Positions 51,484-59,706 of a DNA stretch of 64,000 nucleotides are shown here, piece by piece. Source of the stretch: an uncultured Oscillospiraceae bacterium (GTDB lineage: Bacteria; Bacillota; Clostridia; Oscillospirales; Acutalibacteraceae). The notes beneath the pieces were generated by a model. It saw nothing but the letters and a program-made list of their open reading frames with translations. It was not told where the DNA came from and made no database searches. Each line of letters begins with the position of its first letter. Position 1 is the stretch's first letter. A program made the position numbers and the translations under genes. The DNA lies in NCBI GenBank assembly GCA_900548545.1, contig URKX01000010.1, forward strand, positions 1-64,000, written 5' to 3'.

Positions 51484-52216
51484 GGCCTGCCACCTCACCG
51501 CTGTCCGGTTCGTCCAAGAGCTTGGCCATCTCCAAACTGGGCATGGACAGTGATGCGCCCTCTTCCCGTTCCTCCCCGGGGACGTCCTCTTCTGTTTCTT
51601 CCCGCAAGCCCTTTTCATCCATAAACTTTTGCAGCATCTTCTCCACACCGCCGCACACAAGATCCATGTACAGCCCCGGGAGAATCAGCAGGGTGATGGG
51701 ATAAAAGTCCACCAGCAGCGCTACAACCACCAGCAGCACCACCCGGAAAAGCGTCTTCAGTAGGTTGACATTGGCAAAGTACAGCGCCATGCGGATGTAC
51801 ATGGTGACCTTTCCCTCAAACCGGGACAGGGCAAAGGGCAGATGCAGCACGGTGACCGCCCAGAAAAAGATGATCAGGCAGCCAATGAGGAAATAGGCCA
51901 GCCAGAAGCCGCTCTGCCCTTGGAGGTTCCAACTGTACCACAGGGCAAAGGACAACAGGCCGCCACTGACCAGGCACACCAGGGAGAGCAAAACCCCCTT
52001 CTTCAAGGAGTCCTTGAAGGACAGGAAAAAGTCGCGCGCCACCCCGTTGCCATTGCCGCGAATCACCTTGGTAGTGGTGTGGAACAATGCCGCCGTCGCC
52101 GGAAGGATGGTCACCACCGGCAGGCAGCATACCATCCAAAAAAAGCTGACGATCATCATGTTGGCAATGCGGGACATCGCCATAATCAGCGGGTTGTCGT
52201 ATTGAAAAGCACCCAT
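51476..52216 (-). CDS. DUF624/YesL family membrane protein
   Basis: A 246-aa protein with five hydrophobic segments and an acidic cytoplasmic tail. FQYDNPLIMAMSRIANMMIV then SFFWMVCCLPVVTILPATAA are the DUF624/YesL signature. YesL-type proteins accompany YesMN systems and CUT1 importers in Bacillota; a role in transport or signalling is suspected but not shown. ATG 52216 follows GGAGGAATGG; the frame extends five codons upstream. It overlaps the ATPase gene and has its own promoter after the permease genes. Confidence 0.9.
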   Translation of the reverse strand: MGAFQYDNPLIMAMSRIANMMIVSFFWMVCCLPVVTILPATAALFHTTTKVIRGNGNGVARDFFLSFKDSLKKGVLLSLVCLVSGGLLSFALWYSWNLQGQSGFWLAYFLIGCLIIFFWAVTVLHLPFALSRFEGKVTMYIRMALYFANVNLLKTLFRVVLLVVVALLVDFYPITLLILPGLYMDLVCGGVEKMLQKFMDEKGLREETEEDVPGEEREEGASLSMPSLEMAKLLDEPDSGEVAGHE

Positions 52217-52308
52217 ATACCATTCCTCCAAGCTGGTTCCAGCCGTTTTTTCTCTCCTAGAGAGCGAAAGGCACGACCCACGTACCCGGTCATGCCTGAC
52301 GCAACCCC

Positions 52309-52337
52309 ATTATAGCACAATTTTATCCAATGCGAAA
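52309..52337 (-). promoter_or_regulatory. Promoter of the YesL-ATPase pair
   Basis: Minus strand: -10 TATAAT (52309-52314), 17-bp spacer, weak -35 TTTCGC (52332-52337), between the permease stop and the YesL-like gene. Confidence 0.5.
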
Positions 52338-52351
52338 GGAAAAGCTTCGCC

Positions 52352-53281
52352 TTAGCCCTTCACGCCGCCGACCACCATGCCGCGGACCAGTTCTTTCTGA
52401 ATGAAGGGGTACACCAGCAGGATGGGCAGGATAGCCACGATGGCAATGGCCATGCGGGCACCCTCAGTGGGCATGGTCTTGAAGGCCAGGGCGGCAGACT
52501 CCGCAGCGGTGTCGCCGGACTTCAGGAAGGCGATGTTGTCCATCAGCTTCTTCAGATACACCTGGATGGTGTACAGCTTGGTGTCGCTGATGTAGTACAA
52601 GCCGTTAGTCCAGTTGTTCCAATAGCCCAAGGCAGCAAACAGGCCGATGGTGGTCATAACCGGCTTGGACAGGGGAACCATGATCTTGGCATAGATGCGC
52701 ATATCGTTGGCGCCATCCAGGCGGGCCGCCTCAATGATGGAATAAGGGATATTGGCGTTGAAATAGTTGCGGACCATCAGCACGTTCATGGCGCCCATCA
52801 GGCTGCCGGGAAGGATCAGTGCCCAGATGGTGTTCTTCACATGGAACACACTGGTCCAAATGATGTAGCTTGCAGTCAAGCCGCCGTTAAACAAAACAGT
52901 GAAGAAAAGGATAAAGGCAAACACATTGCGGGCTTTGAAGTCCTGCCGGCTCAGAGGATAGGCAAACAGGGACGTCAGCACCAGGTTGGCCAGGGTGCCC
53001 ACCACCGTGACCAAGATGGTCATGGCGTAGCAGCGGCCAATGGTGACCCGTTTGGCCCACAGATAGTCGTAAGCCGCGAAAGAGAACTCCCTGGGCCAGA
53101 AGGAGTAGCCGTACTGAGCCAGCGCGCTCTCACTGGAGAAGGATGTAGAAAGCATCAGGACAAAGGGGATGATGCAGTAAATGGACAAAAGGATCATCGC
53201 CACCAAGGCGATATTGTGGAACACTTTTTCATCCCGCATCGTGGGGGTGTCCACATCTTTTACTTTAACTTTATTGCTCAT
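52352..53281 (-). CDS. CUT1 ABC transporter permease (LplC/YtcP-like)
   Basis: A 309-aa inner-membrane permease with six helices. The EAA loop that docks the ATPase reads IIEAARLDGANDMRIYAKIM, then VPLSKP. The first extracytoplasmic loop is long, and the C-terminus ends QKELVRGMVVGGVKG, a typical finish of the LplC/YtcP branch. ATG 53281 has TGAGGTGAAC; a GTG three codons earlier is possible. It follows the partner permease after 15 bp. Confidence 0.95.
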   Translation of the reverse strand: MSNKVKVKDVDTPTMRDEKVFHNIALVAMILLSIYCIIPFVLMLSTSFSSESALAQYGYSFWPREFSFAAYDYLWAKRVTIGRCYAMTILVTVVGTLANLVLTSLFAYPLSRQDFKARNVFAFILFFTVLFNGGLTASYIIWTSVFHVKNTIWALILPGSLMGAMNVLMVRNYFNANIPYSIIEAARLDGANDMRIYAKIMVPLSKPVMTTIGLFAALGYWNNWTNGLYYISDTKLYTIQVYLKKLMDNIAFLKSGDTAAESAALAFKTMPTEGARMAIAIVAILPILLVYPFIQKELVRGMVVGGVKG

Positions 53282-53296
53282 GCTGTTCACCTCACA

Positions 53297-54256
53297 TTAG
53301 AAGAGCGCGTTTTCATTGTCCACCTTGCGCACAATGGCGTTGGAGACGACTACCAGCAGGAAACCAATGATTGCCTGGAACACACTGGCCGCGGAGGACA
53401 TACCCACGTTGTTCAGTTCCATCAGCGCGCGGTACACATATGTATCAATGGTCTGAGTGGTAGAAGTCAGCAGCCCTTGGCCCAAAGGCACCTGATAGAA
53501 CAGGCCGAAGTCGGAGTTGAAGATCCGGCCGATGCTCATCAGGGTCATAAGGATAATCATGGGGCGGAGCATGGGCAGGGTGATGTTCCAGATCTGCTGC
53601 ATCTTGTTGGCGCCGTCCAAGCGGGCAGATTCATACAAGCCCTTGTCAATGCCGCCGATGGACGCCATGTAGATAATGGAACTTTGCCCGGATGACTGCC
53701 AGAAGTGGACAATGGTCAGGATAAAGGGCCAATACTGGGCGGAAGCGTACCAGTTGATAGGGCTGTCCTTCAAAACGGTAGTGTTGAGGAAGCCATAAGT
53801 GTTGGACAGGAATCCGTACACCAGGAAGGACAGGATAACGGCAGACACCATGGAGGGGAAGCAGATAATGGGCTGGATGACCTTGGCAATCTTCCGGCTG
53901 GAAATTTCGGCCATCATGATGGCGATGGTCACGGAAATCACCAGGCCCAGGGTAATGAACACCACATTGTAACATACGGTGTTGCGGATCATGGTCCAAG
54001 CGTCCTTCGTTTTGAACAGGAACTCGAAGTTTTGGAACCCCACCCAAGGGCTTTGCAAAATACCGATGGAGAAATTCACTTTTTTAAAGGCGATCAGAAT
54101 ACCAAACATGGGCAAGTAGTTGTTGCAGAACAAATATACAAGCCCGGGCAGCATCATCAGGAAAAGAGGGACCGTCTTCCTGATCTCCGCCCTGCGCCGC
54201 AGTTTTTTCTTCTGCGCTAGCAAGCCGTCATATTGGGATACATCTGTGGTTGCCAC
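53297..54256 (-). CDS. CUT1 ABC transporter permease (LplB/YtdP-like)
   Basis: A 319-aa permease with six helices preceded by a basic N-terminal cytoplasmic segment (KKKLRRRAEIRKTVPLFLMM). The EAA loop is LYESARLDGANKMQQIWNIT, then LPMLRP. It pairs with the next permease to form the channel. Start is GTG 54256 behind GAGGAGGTATT. The binding-protein gene lies upstream across a hairpin that may allow partial read-through. One YesN-type box sits in the gap. Confidence 0.95.
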   Translation of the reverse strand: MATTDVSQYDGLLAQKKKLRRRAEIRKTVPLFLMMLPGLVYLFCNNYLPMFGILIAFKKVNFSIGILQSPWVGFQNFEFLFKTKDAWTMIRNTVCYNVVFITLGLVISVTIAIMMAEISSRKIAKVIQPIICFPSMVSAVILSFLVYGFLSNTYGFLNTTVLKDSPINWYASAQYWPFILTIVHFWQSSGQSSIIYMASIGGIDKGLYESARLDGANKMQQIWNITLPMLRPMIILMTLMSIGRIFNSDFGLFYQVPLGQGLLTSTTQTIDTYVYRALMELNNVGMSSAASVFQAIIGFLLVVVSNAIVRKVDNENALF

Positions 54257-54312
54257 GATAATACCTCCTCACAGTTAATATACTCAGTTTACACTTTTTC
54301 TACCACTAGGTC

Positions 54313-54330
54313 TTTTAAAAATGTACACTG
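54313..54330. promoter_or_regulatory. Candidate YesN-type box upstream of the permease genes
   Basis: TTTTAAAAATGTACACTG (plus strand) shares its TTTTnAAAAT core and the following GTAC/CTAC with boxes upstream of the binding-protein gene (56111, 56151, 56173). It lies ~57 bp before the permease start. Confidence 0.4.
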
Positions 54331-54381
54331 CAATTCCCATTTTCTATCGACTTCACATAAAACACGCCCGGCAAAAGAAAA

Positions 54382-54408
54382 GGGCGAAACCCTTTGGGGG
54401 TTTCGCCC
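54382..54408 (-). terminator. Hairpin between the binding-protein and permease genes
   Basis: Perfect 11-bp stem GGGCGAAACCC/GGGTTTCGCCC, 5-nt loop, then TTTTCTTTT on the minus strand. Partial termination here would give more binding protein than permease, as is common in such operons. Confidence 0.85.
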
Positions 54409-54433
54409 TTTTCGAGGCGGTTTACCAACAAAC

Positions 54434-56008
54434 TTACTGGATGGTTTCCAGCCAAGCGTCAGCCTGGGTCTGGTACTCAGCGATGATATCGTTGATGCCT
54501 GCGGCTTCCAGTTCAGTGAGGAACTGGGGCAGGTACTCGTCGGGATTCACATCGCCGTAGGTCAGCACTTTAAAGTACTGGTCATACACGTTGGAAACAG
54601 CGGCCACCTGGGTGGACACGTTGGTGCTGTCGGGGATAAAGCCGAACAGGGGCGGATACCACGAACCTTCGATCAGCTCTTCCATGAAGCCCTTGTCAGC
54701 CTCAGAGGTGTTGGCGTCCATGGGGTACAGGATGAACTGGTTGCCGAAAGCGCCGCAGGTGTACAGGGCGGTGTAAGGCACGGTGTTGATATCCAGACCC
54801 TCGGGATACTCAATGGAGGTCTTGCCTTCGTTCCAGACATAGCTCTCGCCTTCCAGGCCGTAGATCAGGGCGCTGGCGATAAACTCGTCGGTCCAGATCA
54901 GGCTCATCATCTCGGCGGAAGCGGCCACGTTCTCGGAAGTGTAAGCCACGCCGTAGGTGAGGGTGTTGGTAGTCATGTCGGAAGTGGCGATCTCAACAGC
55001 TTTGAAGTTGCCGCCAAAGGTGTTGTTGGAGGTGAACATATTCTCGATGGTTTCAATGGAGTAAGCATGGCCCATGATAACGCCCTTGCTCTGGCCGGAC
55101 ATGACAATCGCGTCGTGAGTCAGGGTGTTGGTGGAGCCTTCGGGGTCAGAATAGCCGGCCTGGGACCACTCGTAAGCCATTTCCACACCCTTCTTGAAGG
55201 AATCGGTGGCAAAGTAGTTCACCAGTTCGGTGCTGTCGCCCACAGTGGCGGTATAGATCCCCACAGGGGAAGTGTGATCTTCAAACATGGTCAAGTTGAC
55301 CAGCTGGTTGTTGTAAACCATGGGGCGCTCGTTGGGAGCAGCCGCCTTCAGGTCGGGCAGCACGGCGGCCAGGGTTTCCAAGGAGTTCACTTTGCTCCAA
55401 TCGGTGGCATCGCCGTAAGTGGCCTCATCATAGATGTACTTCCAGCTGAGCACCTGGCCCTTATAGCAAGGCACGGCGTAGATCTTGTCGCCGATGGTGC
55501 CAGAGCGGATCCAGTTCTCAGGCAGGACCTCGAGGGCGCCGGCCAGCTCGTTGTCCGCATAGGGGGTCAGGTCGGCCATATAGCCGTTGGTCACATAGGT
55601 GTTCAGCTTCGTAGACAGGATAATGTCGTACTTCTCACCGGATGCCAGGGCCATAGTCATGTTGGTTTCATAGTCGGTCAGGTTGAGCAGTTCCAGGTCC
55701 ATCTCCAGATCGGCAATGCCCAGGTCGTCGTGGATATGGGCGTTGATGGCATCCTCCACTTTCTGAACTTCGCTTTCTGCGGGAATGGTCATCATGGTGG
55801 GCAAGCTCAGCCGCACGCGGTACAGCTCGCCATCGCCTTCAGCGGTGTCATCGGTTTCAGCGGCGCTGCTTTCCTCGGTAACGCTGCTGTCCCCGCCGGC
55901 AGCGCTGCTGCCGGAAGAAGTGCTGCTGTTGTTGTTGCCGCCGCAGGCAGCCATGGAGCCAGCCATGCACAGCGCCAAAACCAAAGCGACTAACTTTTTG
56001 GCTTTCAT
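54434..56008 (-). CDS. Extracellular sugar-binding lipoprotein of a CUT1 importer
   Basis: A 524-aa substrate-binding protein anchored by lipid: signal with lipobox MAAC (Cys22), then a Ser/Gly/Glu-rich linker (about 25-65) and a large binding fold (LSLPTMMTIPAESEVQKVED onward). The ~460-residue fold, with KYDIILSTKLNTYVTNGYMA then DLTPYADN, resembles the LplA/YtcQ cluster that serves oligosaccharides. ATG 56008 has GGAGGATG; an upstream in-frame extension lies in the leader. First gene of the importer. The ligand is unknown, but the flanking esterases suggest an acylated plant oligosaccharide. Confidence 0.94.
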   Translation of the reverse strand: MKAKKLVALVLALCMAGSMAACGGNNNSSTSSGSSAAGGDSSVTEESSAAETDDTAEGDGELYRVRLSLPTMMTIPAESEVQKVEDAINAHIHDDLGIADLEMDLELLNLTDYETNMTMALASGEKYDIILSTKLNTYVTNGYMADLTPYADNELAGALEVLPENWIRSGTIGDKIYAVPCYKGQVLSWKYIYDEATYGDATDWSKVNSLETLAAVLPDLKAAAPNERPMVYNNQLVNLTMFEDHTSPVGIYTATVGDSTELVNYFATDSFKKGVEMAYEWSQAGYSDPEGSTNTLTHDAIVMSGQSKGVIMGHAYSIETIENMFTSNNTFGGNFKAVEIATSDMTTNTLTYGVAYTSENVAASAEMMSLIWTDEFIASALIYGLEGESYVWNEGKTSIEYPEGLDINTVPYTALYTCGAFGNQFILYPMDANTSEADKGFMEELIEGSWYPPLFGFIPDSTNVSTQVAAVSNVYDQYFKVLTYGDVNPDEYLPQFLTELEAAGINDIIAEYQTQADAWLETIQ

Positions 56009-56090
56009 TCTTTCATCCTCCGTCTTGTTTAGTTTTTGCCGAAACCGGCATTTGTCATGGTCAATCATGCCATGTTTTCCATGGAAAGTC

Positions 56091-56192
56091 ATTAAAGAAA
56101 TTACGTGAGGTTTTCAAAATAGTACATTTTTTCCAAGAGTTTTTTGGCCATTTTAAAAATGTATCCGATTCCTTTTGAAAATCTACACTCAG
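56091..56192 (-). promoter_or_regulatory. Importer promoter with three YesN-type boxes
   Basis: Minus strand: -35 TTTTGA (56114-56119), 17-bp spacer, -10 TTTAAT (56091-56096), both poor, which fits activator dependence. Similar boxes on the plus strand are TTTTCAAAATAGTACATT (56111-56128, over the -35), TTTTAAAAATGTATCCG (56151-56167) and TTTTGAAAATCTACACTCAG (56173-56192). The last two start 22 bp apart, two helical turns, as expected for AraC-type dimers. Confidence 0.45.
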
Positions 56193-56204
56193 TGGAGTAC
56201 TTTT

Positions 56205-57152
56205 TTAAATATGATGCTCTTCCAGCCACTCGGCGCACAGTTCCGCCCAACGGCCCACATGGGGGATGTTCAGCCCCAAGTCATTGTGCCCGTCTGCCAG
56301 GGCCATGCCGTGGACCCCTTCCGGGAAACAGTGCAGCTCAAACTCCACCCCAGCGGCAGTCAAAGCGCTGCAAAGGGCAAAGGAATGCCGGGCATCGTCG
56401 CTGGTGGTCTGCCACACAAAACAGGGGGGCGTGTCCGGGGTGACATTGGCCTCGGGAGCCATATAATACAGCTCTTCCCGGCTGGAGCAGAAGGGGGTGG
56501 AGCGGAAGCCAAAGGCCCCGGGGAAGGCGCTGAAAGCAAAGGCGCCATAGCAGATCACCGCTGCGTCCGGCCGGCAGGACTCCCGCTGGATGGGATCGGC
56601 TGCCTGGGGGTCACCCAAGTCAAAGTGGGTGGCGCAGTTGCCGCTGAGCATCCCACCTGCGGAGAAGCCCATGGCAACCACTTGGCCGGTGATGCCCAAT
56701 TTTTCTTTGTTGGCCCGCAGCAGCCGGATGGCGCGCTGCATATCCGCCAGGGCGTCATACCGGGTGTAGGGCTGGAGCCGGTAGGTCAGGATAGCGGTGT
56801 TAAAGCCCTTTTGGGCAAAGTAATAGGCCACGTTCATGCCTTCGCAGCCGGTGCGGCTGGAAAACCCGCCGCCGTGGGCCACCACAATGGTGCCCCGCTT
56901 CTCCCCACCGTTCTGGCCAGGGACGAAGATCAGGGAAGGCTGGGGCTGCAGCGGCGTCTTGTCCCCATCGTAGCCAGGGGCGCCCTCCTCCCACAAAGGG
57001 ATCTGCTCATACTGCCGGATGGCGTCGTTCCACAGTTTTAAGTTGCGCTCCAAGTCAAAAGTGCCGTCCGGTTTCCGGTGCTGGGCAACGGGGATGATGA
57101 TAGCGTCCTCCCGCACCATTTTCTCCAAAACGGTAAAATTGTTTTCAAACAT
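56205..57152 (-). CDS. Alpha/beta hydrolase, acetylesterase (BD-FAE/HSL-like)
   Basis: A 315-aa cytoplasmic esterase. It shows the oxyanion motif HGGG (93-96), nucleophile elbow GFSAGG (Ser164), acid in a TTSDDARHS segment and catalytic His in FPEGVHGMALADG. This layout is typical of acetyl-xylan esterases and HSL-like esterases found in polysaccharide loci. ATG 57152 has AAAGGAGGAG; the longer frame has no homology. Located just upstream of the importer operon on the same strand, it has its own -10 (TATAAT, 57210-57215). Confidence 0.9.
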   Translation of the reverse strand: MFENNFTVLEKMVREDAIIIPVAQHRKPDGTFDLERNLKLWNDAIRQYEQIPLWEEGAPGYDGDKTPLQPQPSLIFVPGQNGGEKRGTIVVAHGGGFSSRTGCEGMNVAYYFAQKGFNTAILTYRLQPYTRYDALADMQRAIRLLRANKEKLGITGQVVAMGFSAGGMLSGNCATHFDLGDPQAADPIQRESCRPDAAVICYGAFAFSAFPGAFGFRSTPFCSSREELYYMAPEANVTPDTPPCFVWQTTSDDARHSFALCSALTAAGVEFELHCFPEGVHGMALADGHNDLGLNIPHVGRWAELCAEWLEEHHI

Positions 57153-57209
57153 GGCAGGCTCCTCCTTTGGTAAAATGCCGGGCCAGGGCAATCACCTGGC
57201 TTTTTCCTC

Positions 57210-57215
57210 ATTATA
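57210..57215 (-). promoter_or_regulatory. -10 box upstream of the acetylesterase gene
   Basis: Minus strand TATAAT, ~58 bp before the ATG. No good -35 at 17 bp. Confidence 0.45.
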
Positions 57216-57322
57216 TCCGGGCGGGATTTAGAACTTCATTAAAAAAAGTGGCGGCGGCTTTTGAGAAACACGCTTTCCCGTCCGCTTTGGAAGCGTGAAA
57301 CTGCCGCCGGGGAAAGGAAAAA

Positions 57323-57355
57323 GGGGGAACCTCCCTTCGCGGGAAAGGCTCCCCC
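57323..57355 (-). terminator. Terminator after the SIS-domain gene
   Basis: Minus strand: imperfect hairpin GGGGGGAGCCT...AGGTTCCCCC followed by TTTTTCC. Confidence 0.7.
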
Positions 57356-57370
57356 CTCCGTGCCTGCCGC

Positions 57371-57991
57371 TCAGCCGAACACCGCCTGCTCCATCAGGGC
57401 GCAGAGGATGTGGTAGGTGGGCAGGGTCAGCTCTTGGATCTTAAAGGTCACGTCCGCCGGCAGGTGAATGGCCACATCGGCTACTTCCGCCGTGGCACCG
57501 CCGTCCTTACCGCACACCAGCACCGTGGCCATGCCCAAGGCCTTAGCCACCCGCACCGCGTTGTACACGTTTTCCGTGTGGGGCGCCGTGCTGAAAGCCA
57601 GCAGGGCGTCCCCCTCTTTCCCATAGCCATAGACCTGCTGGGCAAAGATCAGCGCCGGGTCCACGTCGTTGAGCAGGGCCGTCAGCAAGGTCGTCTGGGA
57701 GTTCAGGGAGATAGCCGGGATGGCCCCATGGAGCCTCCCCGCCAGGTCCTGGGCCCCCACAGCCTCCAGGCGCTGTTCCATCTCCTGGGGGATCTTCCGC
57801 TGGATCCAGAAGTTCTTCATCAGCTCCCCCACCACGTGTTCCGCGTCAGAGGCGCTGCCCCCGTTGCCGCAGGTGAGCAGCTTGCCCCCTGCCTTCACCC
57901 GGGCGCTCAAAAGCTCTCCCGCCGCCCGGATCTCTGCCTCCTGCCCCGCCAGGACAGGATACCGTTCCAACAGTGTTTCAATGTGACCCAT
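57371..57991 (-). CDS. SIS-domain sugar-phosphate isomerase (GmhA-like)
   Basis: A 206-aa SIS protein. It resembles sedoheptulose-7-phosphate isomerase GmhA and DiaA: LLTCGNGGSASDAEHVVGEL (about 38-57), SLNSQTTLLTALLNDV, and a FSTAPHTENVYNAVRVAKAL phosphate-binding stretch where GmhA usually has STSGNS. The missing Ser/Asn at that site (TAPHTEN) makes true GmhA activity less certain. ATG 57991 follows ACGGGAGG. It starts 22 bp after the CBS-domain gene. No other heptose genes are nearby. Confidence 0.85.
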   Translation of the reverse strand: MGHIETLLERYPVLAGQEAEIRAAGELLSARVKAGGKLLTCGNGGSASDAEHVVGELMKNFWIQRKIPQEMEQRLEAVGAQDLAGRLHGAIPAISLNSQTTLLTALLNDVDPALIFAQQVYGYGKEGDALLAFSTAPHTENVYNAVRVAKALGMATVLVCGKDGGATAEVADVAIHLPADVTFKIQELTLPTYHILCALMEQAVFG

Positions 57992-58013
57992 TCTCTGTTA
58001 CCTCCCGTATGGT

Positions 58014-58733
58014 TTATGCTTCTCCCAAAACGTCCCAAGGGGTGACCATCCCCAAAAGGGGTTCCCCCGGCGTGCCGTGCTCTGTGATGAAGATCACCGA
58101 CACCCGTTTGTTTTTCCCGCGGACCCGCTCGAAAATGCGGCGCACGGAGATATAGGTGGCGTCCTTGGGGACAAATTGATAGTTTTCCGTGTGGGCAGGC
58201 AAAGCGATGTACTTGCCCAGCTCCGCCACTGTGGTATCGGGTTTGATGCCCTTCCCGCCGCTGCGCAGCAGGTACTGGAACACGCAGCCCACGCTGAACA
58301 CCCCGCAAAACTCCCCGTTTTCCAGCACGGGGATGTGGGAGTAGCCGTTTTTGTCCATCACTTCCATCAACCGCAGCACCTTTTGATGCATATGGGCTTT
58401 CATCACCTGGTCGCCTTTGGTGGCAAACTCCAGTGCCAAGGGCGGCTGCTTTACAAAGGCCAGCACCTCCTGCAGGGCATCCACCACCGGCTGAGAGGGC
58501 TCCACAACGGGCTCCCCGTCCAAGTTGGCAGTGTGGGTGAGCAGGTTGCGGATCTCCCGGCAGATCTCCAGCTTATCCCGCACCGGAGCACTTTCATAAT
58601 CCTTTTCAAATTCGTACACCACGCTGGAATAGTGGCGCCGGGCATTGCGGTATTTGTCCTCCAGCGCGTCTTCCAGCTGCTTATAAAGGTCTAAAAACTC
58701 GTCGATCCGTCTGGCTGCCTCCTGGCCGTCCAT
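58014..58733 (-). CDS. CBS-domain-pair protein with N-terminal helical region
   Basis: A 239-aa soluble protein. Residues about 1-95 are helical and charged (EFLDLYKQLEDALEDKYRNA, and a DKLEICREIRNLLTHTANLD segment typical of clostridial CBS proteins). Two CBS motifs follow: VLRLMEVMDKNGYSHIPVLE (about 118-137) and YISVRRIFERVRGKNKRVSV (about 193-212). CBS pairs bind adenine nucleotides. ATG 58733 has AAGGGGG; its first 43 bp overlap the end of the acetyltransferase gene. Confidence 0.85.
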   Translation of the reverse strand: MDGQEAARRIDEFLDLYKQLEDALEDKYRNARRHYSSVVYEFEKDYESAPVRDKLEICREIRNLLTHTANLDGEPVVEPSQPVVDALQEVLAFVKQPPLALEFATKGDQVMKAHMHQKVLRLMEVMDKNGYSHIPVLENGEFCGVFSVGCVFQYLLRSGGKGIKPDTTVAELGKYIALPAHTENYQFVPKDATYISVRRIFERVRGKNKRVSVIFITEHGTPGEPLLGMVTPWDVLGEA

Positions 58734-59296
58734 ATTCCATCCCCCTTACATTCTCTCTCTTGACGCTGCCGCACAAACTCCTCCCGCAACAGGGAGAAGG
58801 TCAGGTCGTCCCGGACCACATCCCGGTAGCCCCGCACCGCTTGCCGCAGCCGGCCTTCCCGGGTAAACCCCAATTTTTCCAGCACCCGTTGGGAGGCGCG
58901 GTTTTCCACAAACACCCGGGCGGACACCACCACCGCCCCCAGCTTGAAAAAGGCATAGGGCAAAAGCGCTTCCAGGGCTTCGGTCATCAGGCCCTGGCCG
59001 GCAAAACGCTCATCTAAAAAGTATTCCAGACTCACGGCCTTCACCTTGGGGCGCAAATCGTCCTCGGCAAGCCACACTGCTCCCACCAGGCTCCCTGTGG
59101 AACGCTCTTCCAAGAAAAACACCCGGTCGGAAGCGCTGTCTTCCAGCAGTTGATCCGCCACCTTTTTCTTTTTCACCCGGTCCATGGCGTTGTACCGCAG
59201 CACATACTCGCTGTTTCGTATCTGCTCATAGGGGGCCAGGTCCGACACCCGGGGCCGGCGCAAGAGGAGCCGCTTCGTTTCCAGCTGCAATTCCAC
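58691..59296 (-). CDS. GNAT family N-acetyltransferase (RimJ/RimL-type)
   Basis: A 201-aa acetyltransferase. ETKRLLLRRPRVSDLAPYEQ is the RimJ-like opening, YFLDERFAGQGLMTEALEAL holds the acetyl-CoA loop, and VENRASQRVLEKLGFTREGR is the typical end. The last ~40 residues (from QRQERECKGDG) are not part of the fold and overlap the CBS gene in another frame. Start GTG 59296 behind AAAGGGGGCGG. The acceptor could be a ribosomal protein or a small molecule. Confidence 0.88.
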   Translation of the reverse strand: MELQLETKRLLLRRPRVSDLAPYEQIRNSEYVLRYNAMDRVKKKKVADQLLEDSASDRVFFLEERSTGSLVGAVWLAEDDLRPKVKAVSLEYFLDERFAGQGLMTEALEALLPYAFFKLGAVVVSARVFVENRASQRVLEKLGFTREGRLRQAVRGYRDVVRDDLTFSLLREEFVRQRQERECKGDGIWTARRQPDGSTSF

Positions 59297-59307
59297 AGCC
59301 GCCCCCT

Positions 59308-59706
59308 TTACAGCAGGGTCTTGGAGGGCAGCCCCTCCACCTGCCCCAGCAGGTCTTGGGCCTCTTTTGCCACCGCCTTGCGGAACTCCTCCCGGTAGGC
59401 ACGCAGGTCTTTGATATCCTGAATCAGCCCGTCACGTTCCCGTTCCAGCTCCTGGCAGACGCGGCGGCGGGATTCCTCCTCCCCCTGGCAGGGTTTCGCG
59501 GACCGGGCCTCTTCCAGCTGGGCCTTGAGCTGCTGGTTTTCCTTTCCCAATGTGCGCATGGCCTCGGAGAGGGCCTCCCCATCCCGGGCATCCTCCTCTG
59601 CCAGCACGGAGAGCTCCTCCAAAAAGGCGTCCACCTGCTGGGCCAGATACCATTTGCCCTTGGATTTAAACTGGGCCCTGAGCAGGGCTTCCCTCGCCCG
59701 ATCCAT
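59308..59706 (-). CDS. DivIVA-like coiled-coil protein
   Basis: A 132-aa soluble protein. Residues about 1-30 hold a KGKWYLAQQVDAFLEEL motif like the membrane-binding N-terminus of DivIVA/GpsB (YxxxEVDxFL). The rest is almost all coiled coil (about 30-125; heptads with Leu/Ala/Glu). It may be a division or curvature-sensing partner; it is shorter than true DivIVA. ATG 59706 follows GGGGGAGC and overlaps the end of rnmV by 41 bp. Confidence 0.7.
   Translation of the reverse strand: MDRAREALLRAQFKSKGKWYLAQQVDAFLEELSVLAEEDARDGEALSEAMRTLGKENQQLKAQLEEARSAKPCQGEEESRRRVCQELERERDGLIQDIKDLRAYREEFRKAVAKEAQDLLGQVEGLPSKTLL

Noticed and set aside
54233..55993. 586-codon plus-strand open frame opposite the sugar-binding lipoprotein gene
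   Set aside because: Gly/His/Val/Gln-rich shadow translation; the minus-strand gene has a lipobox, ribosome site and importer context.
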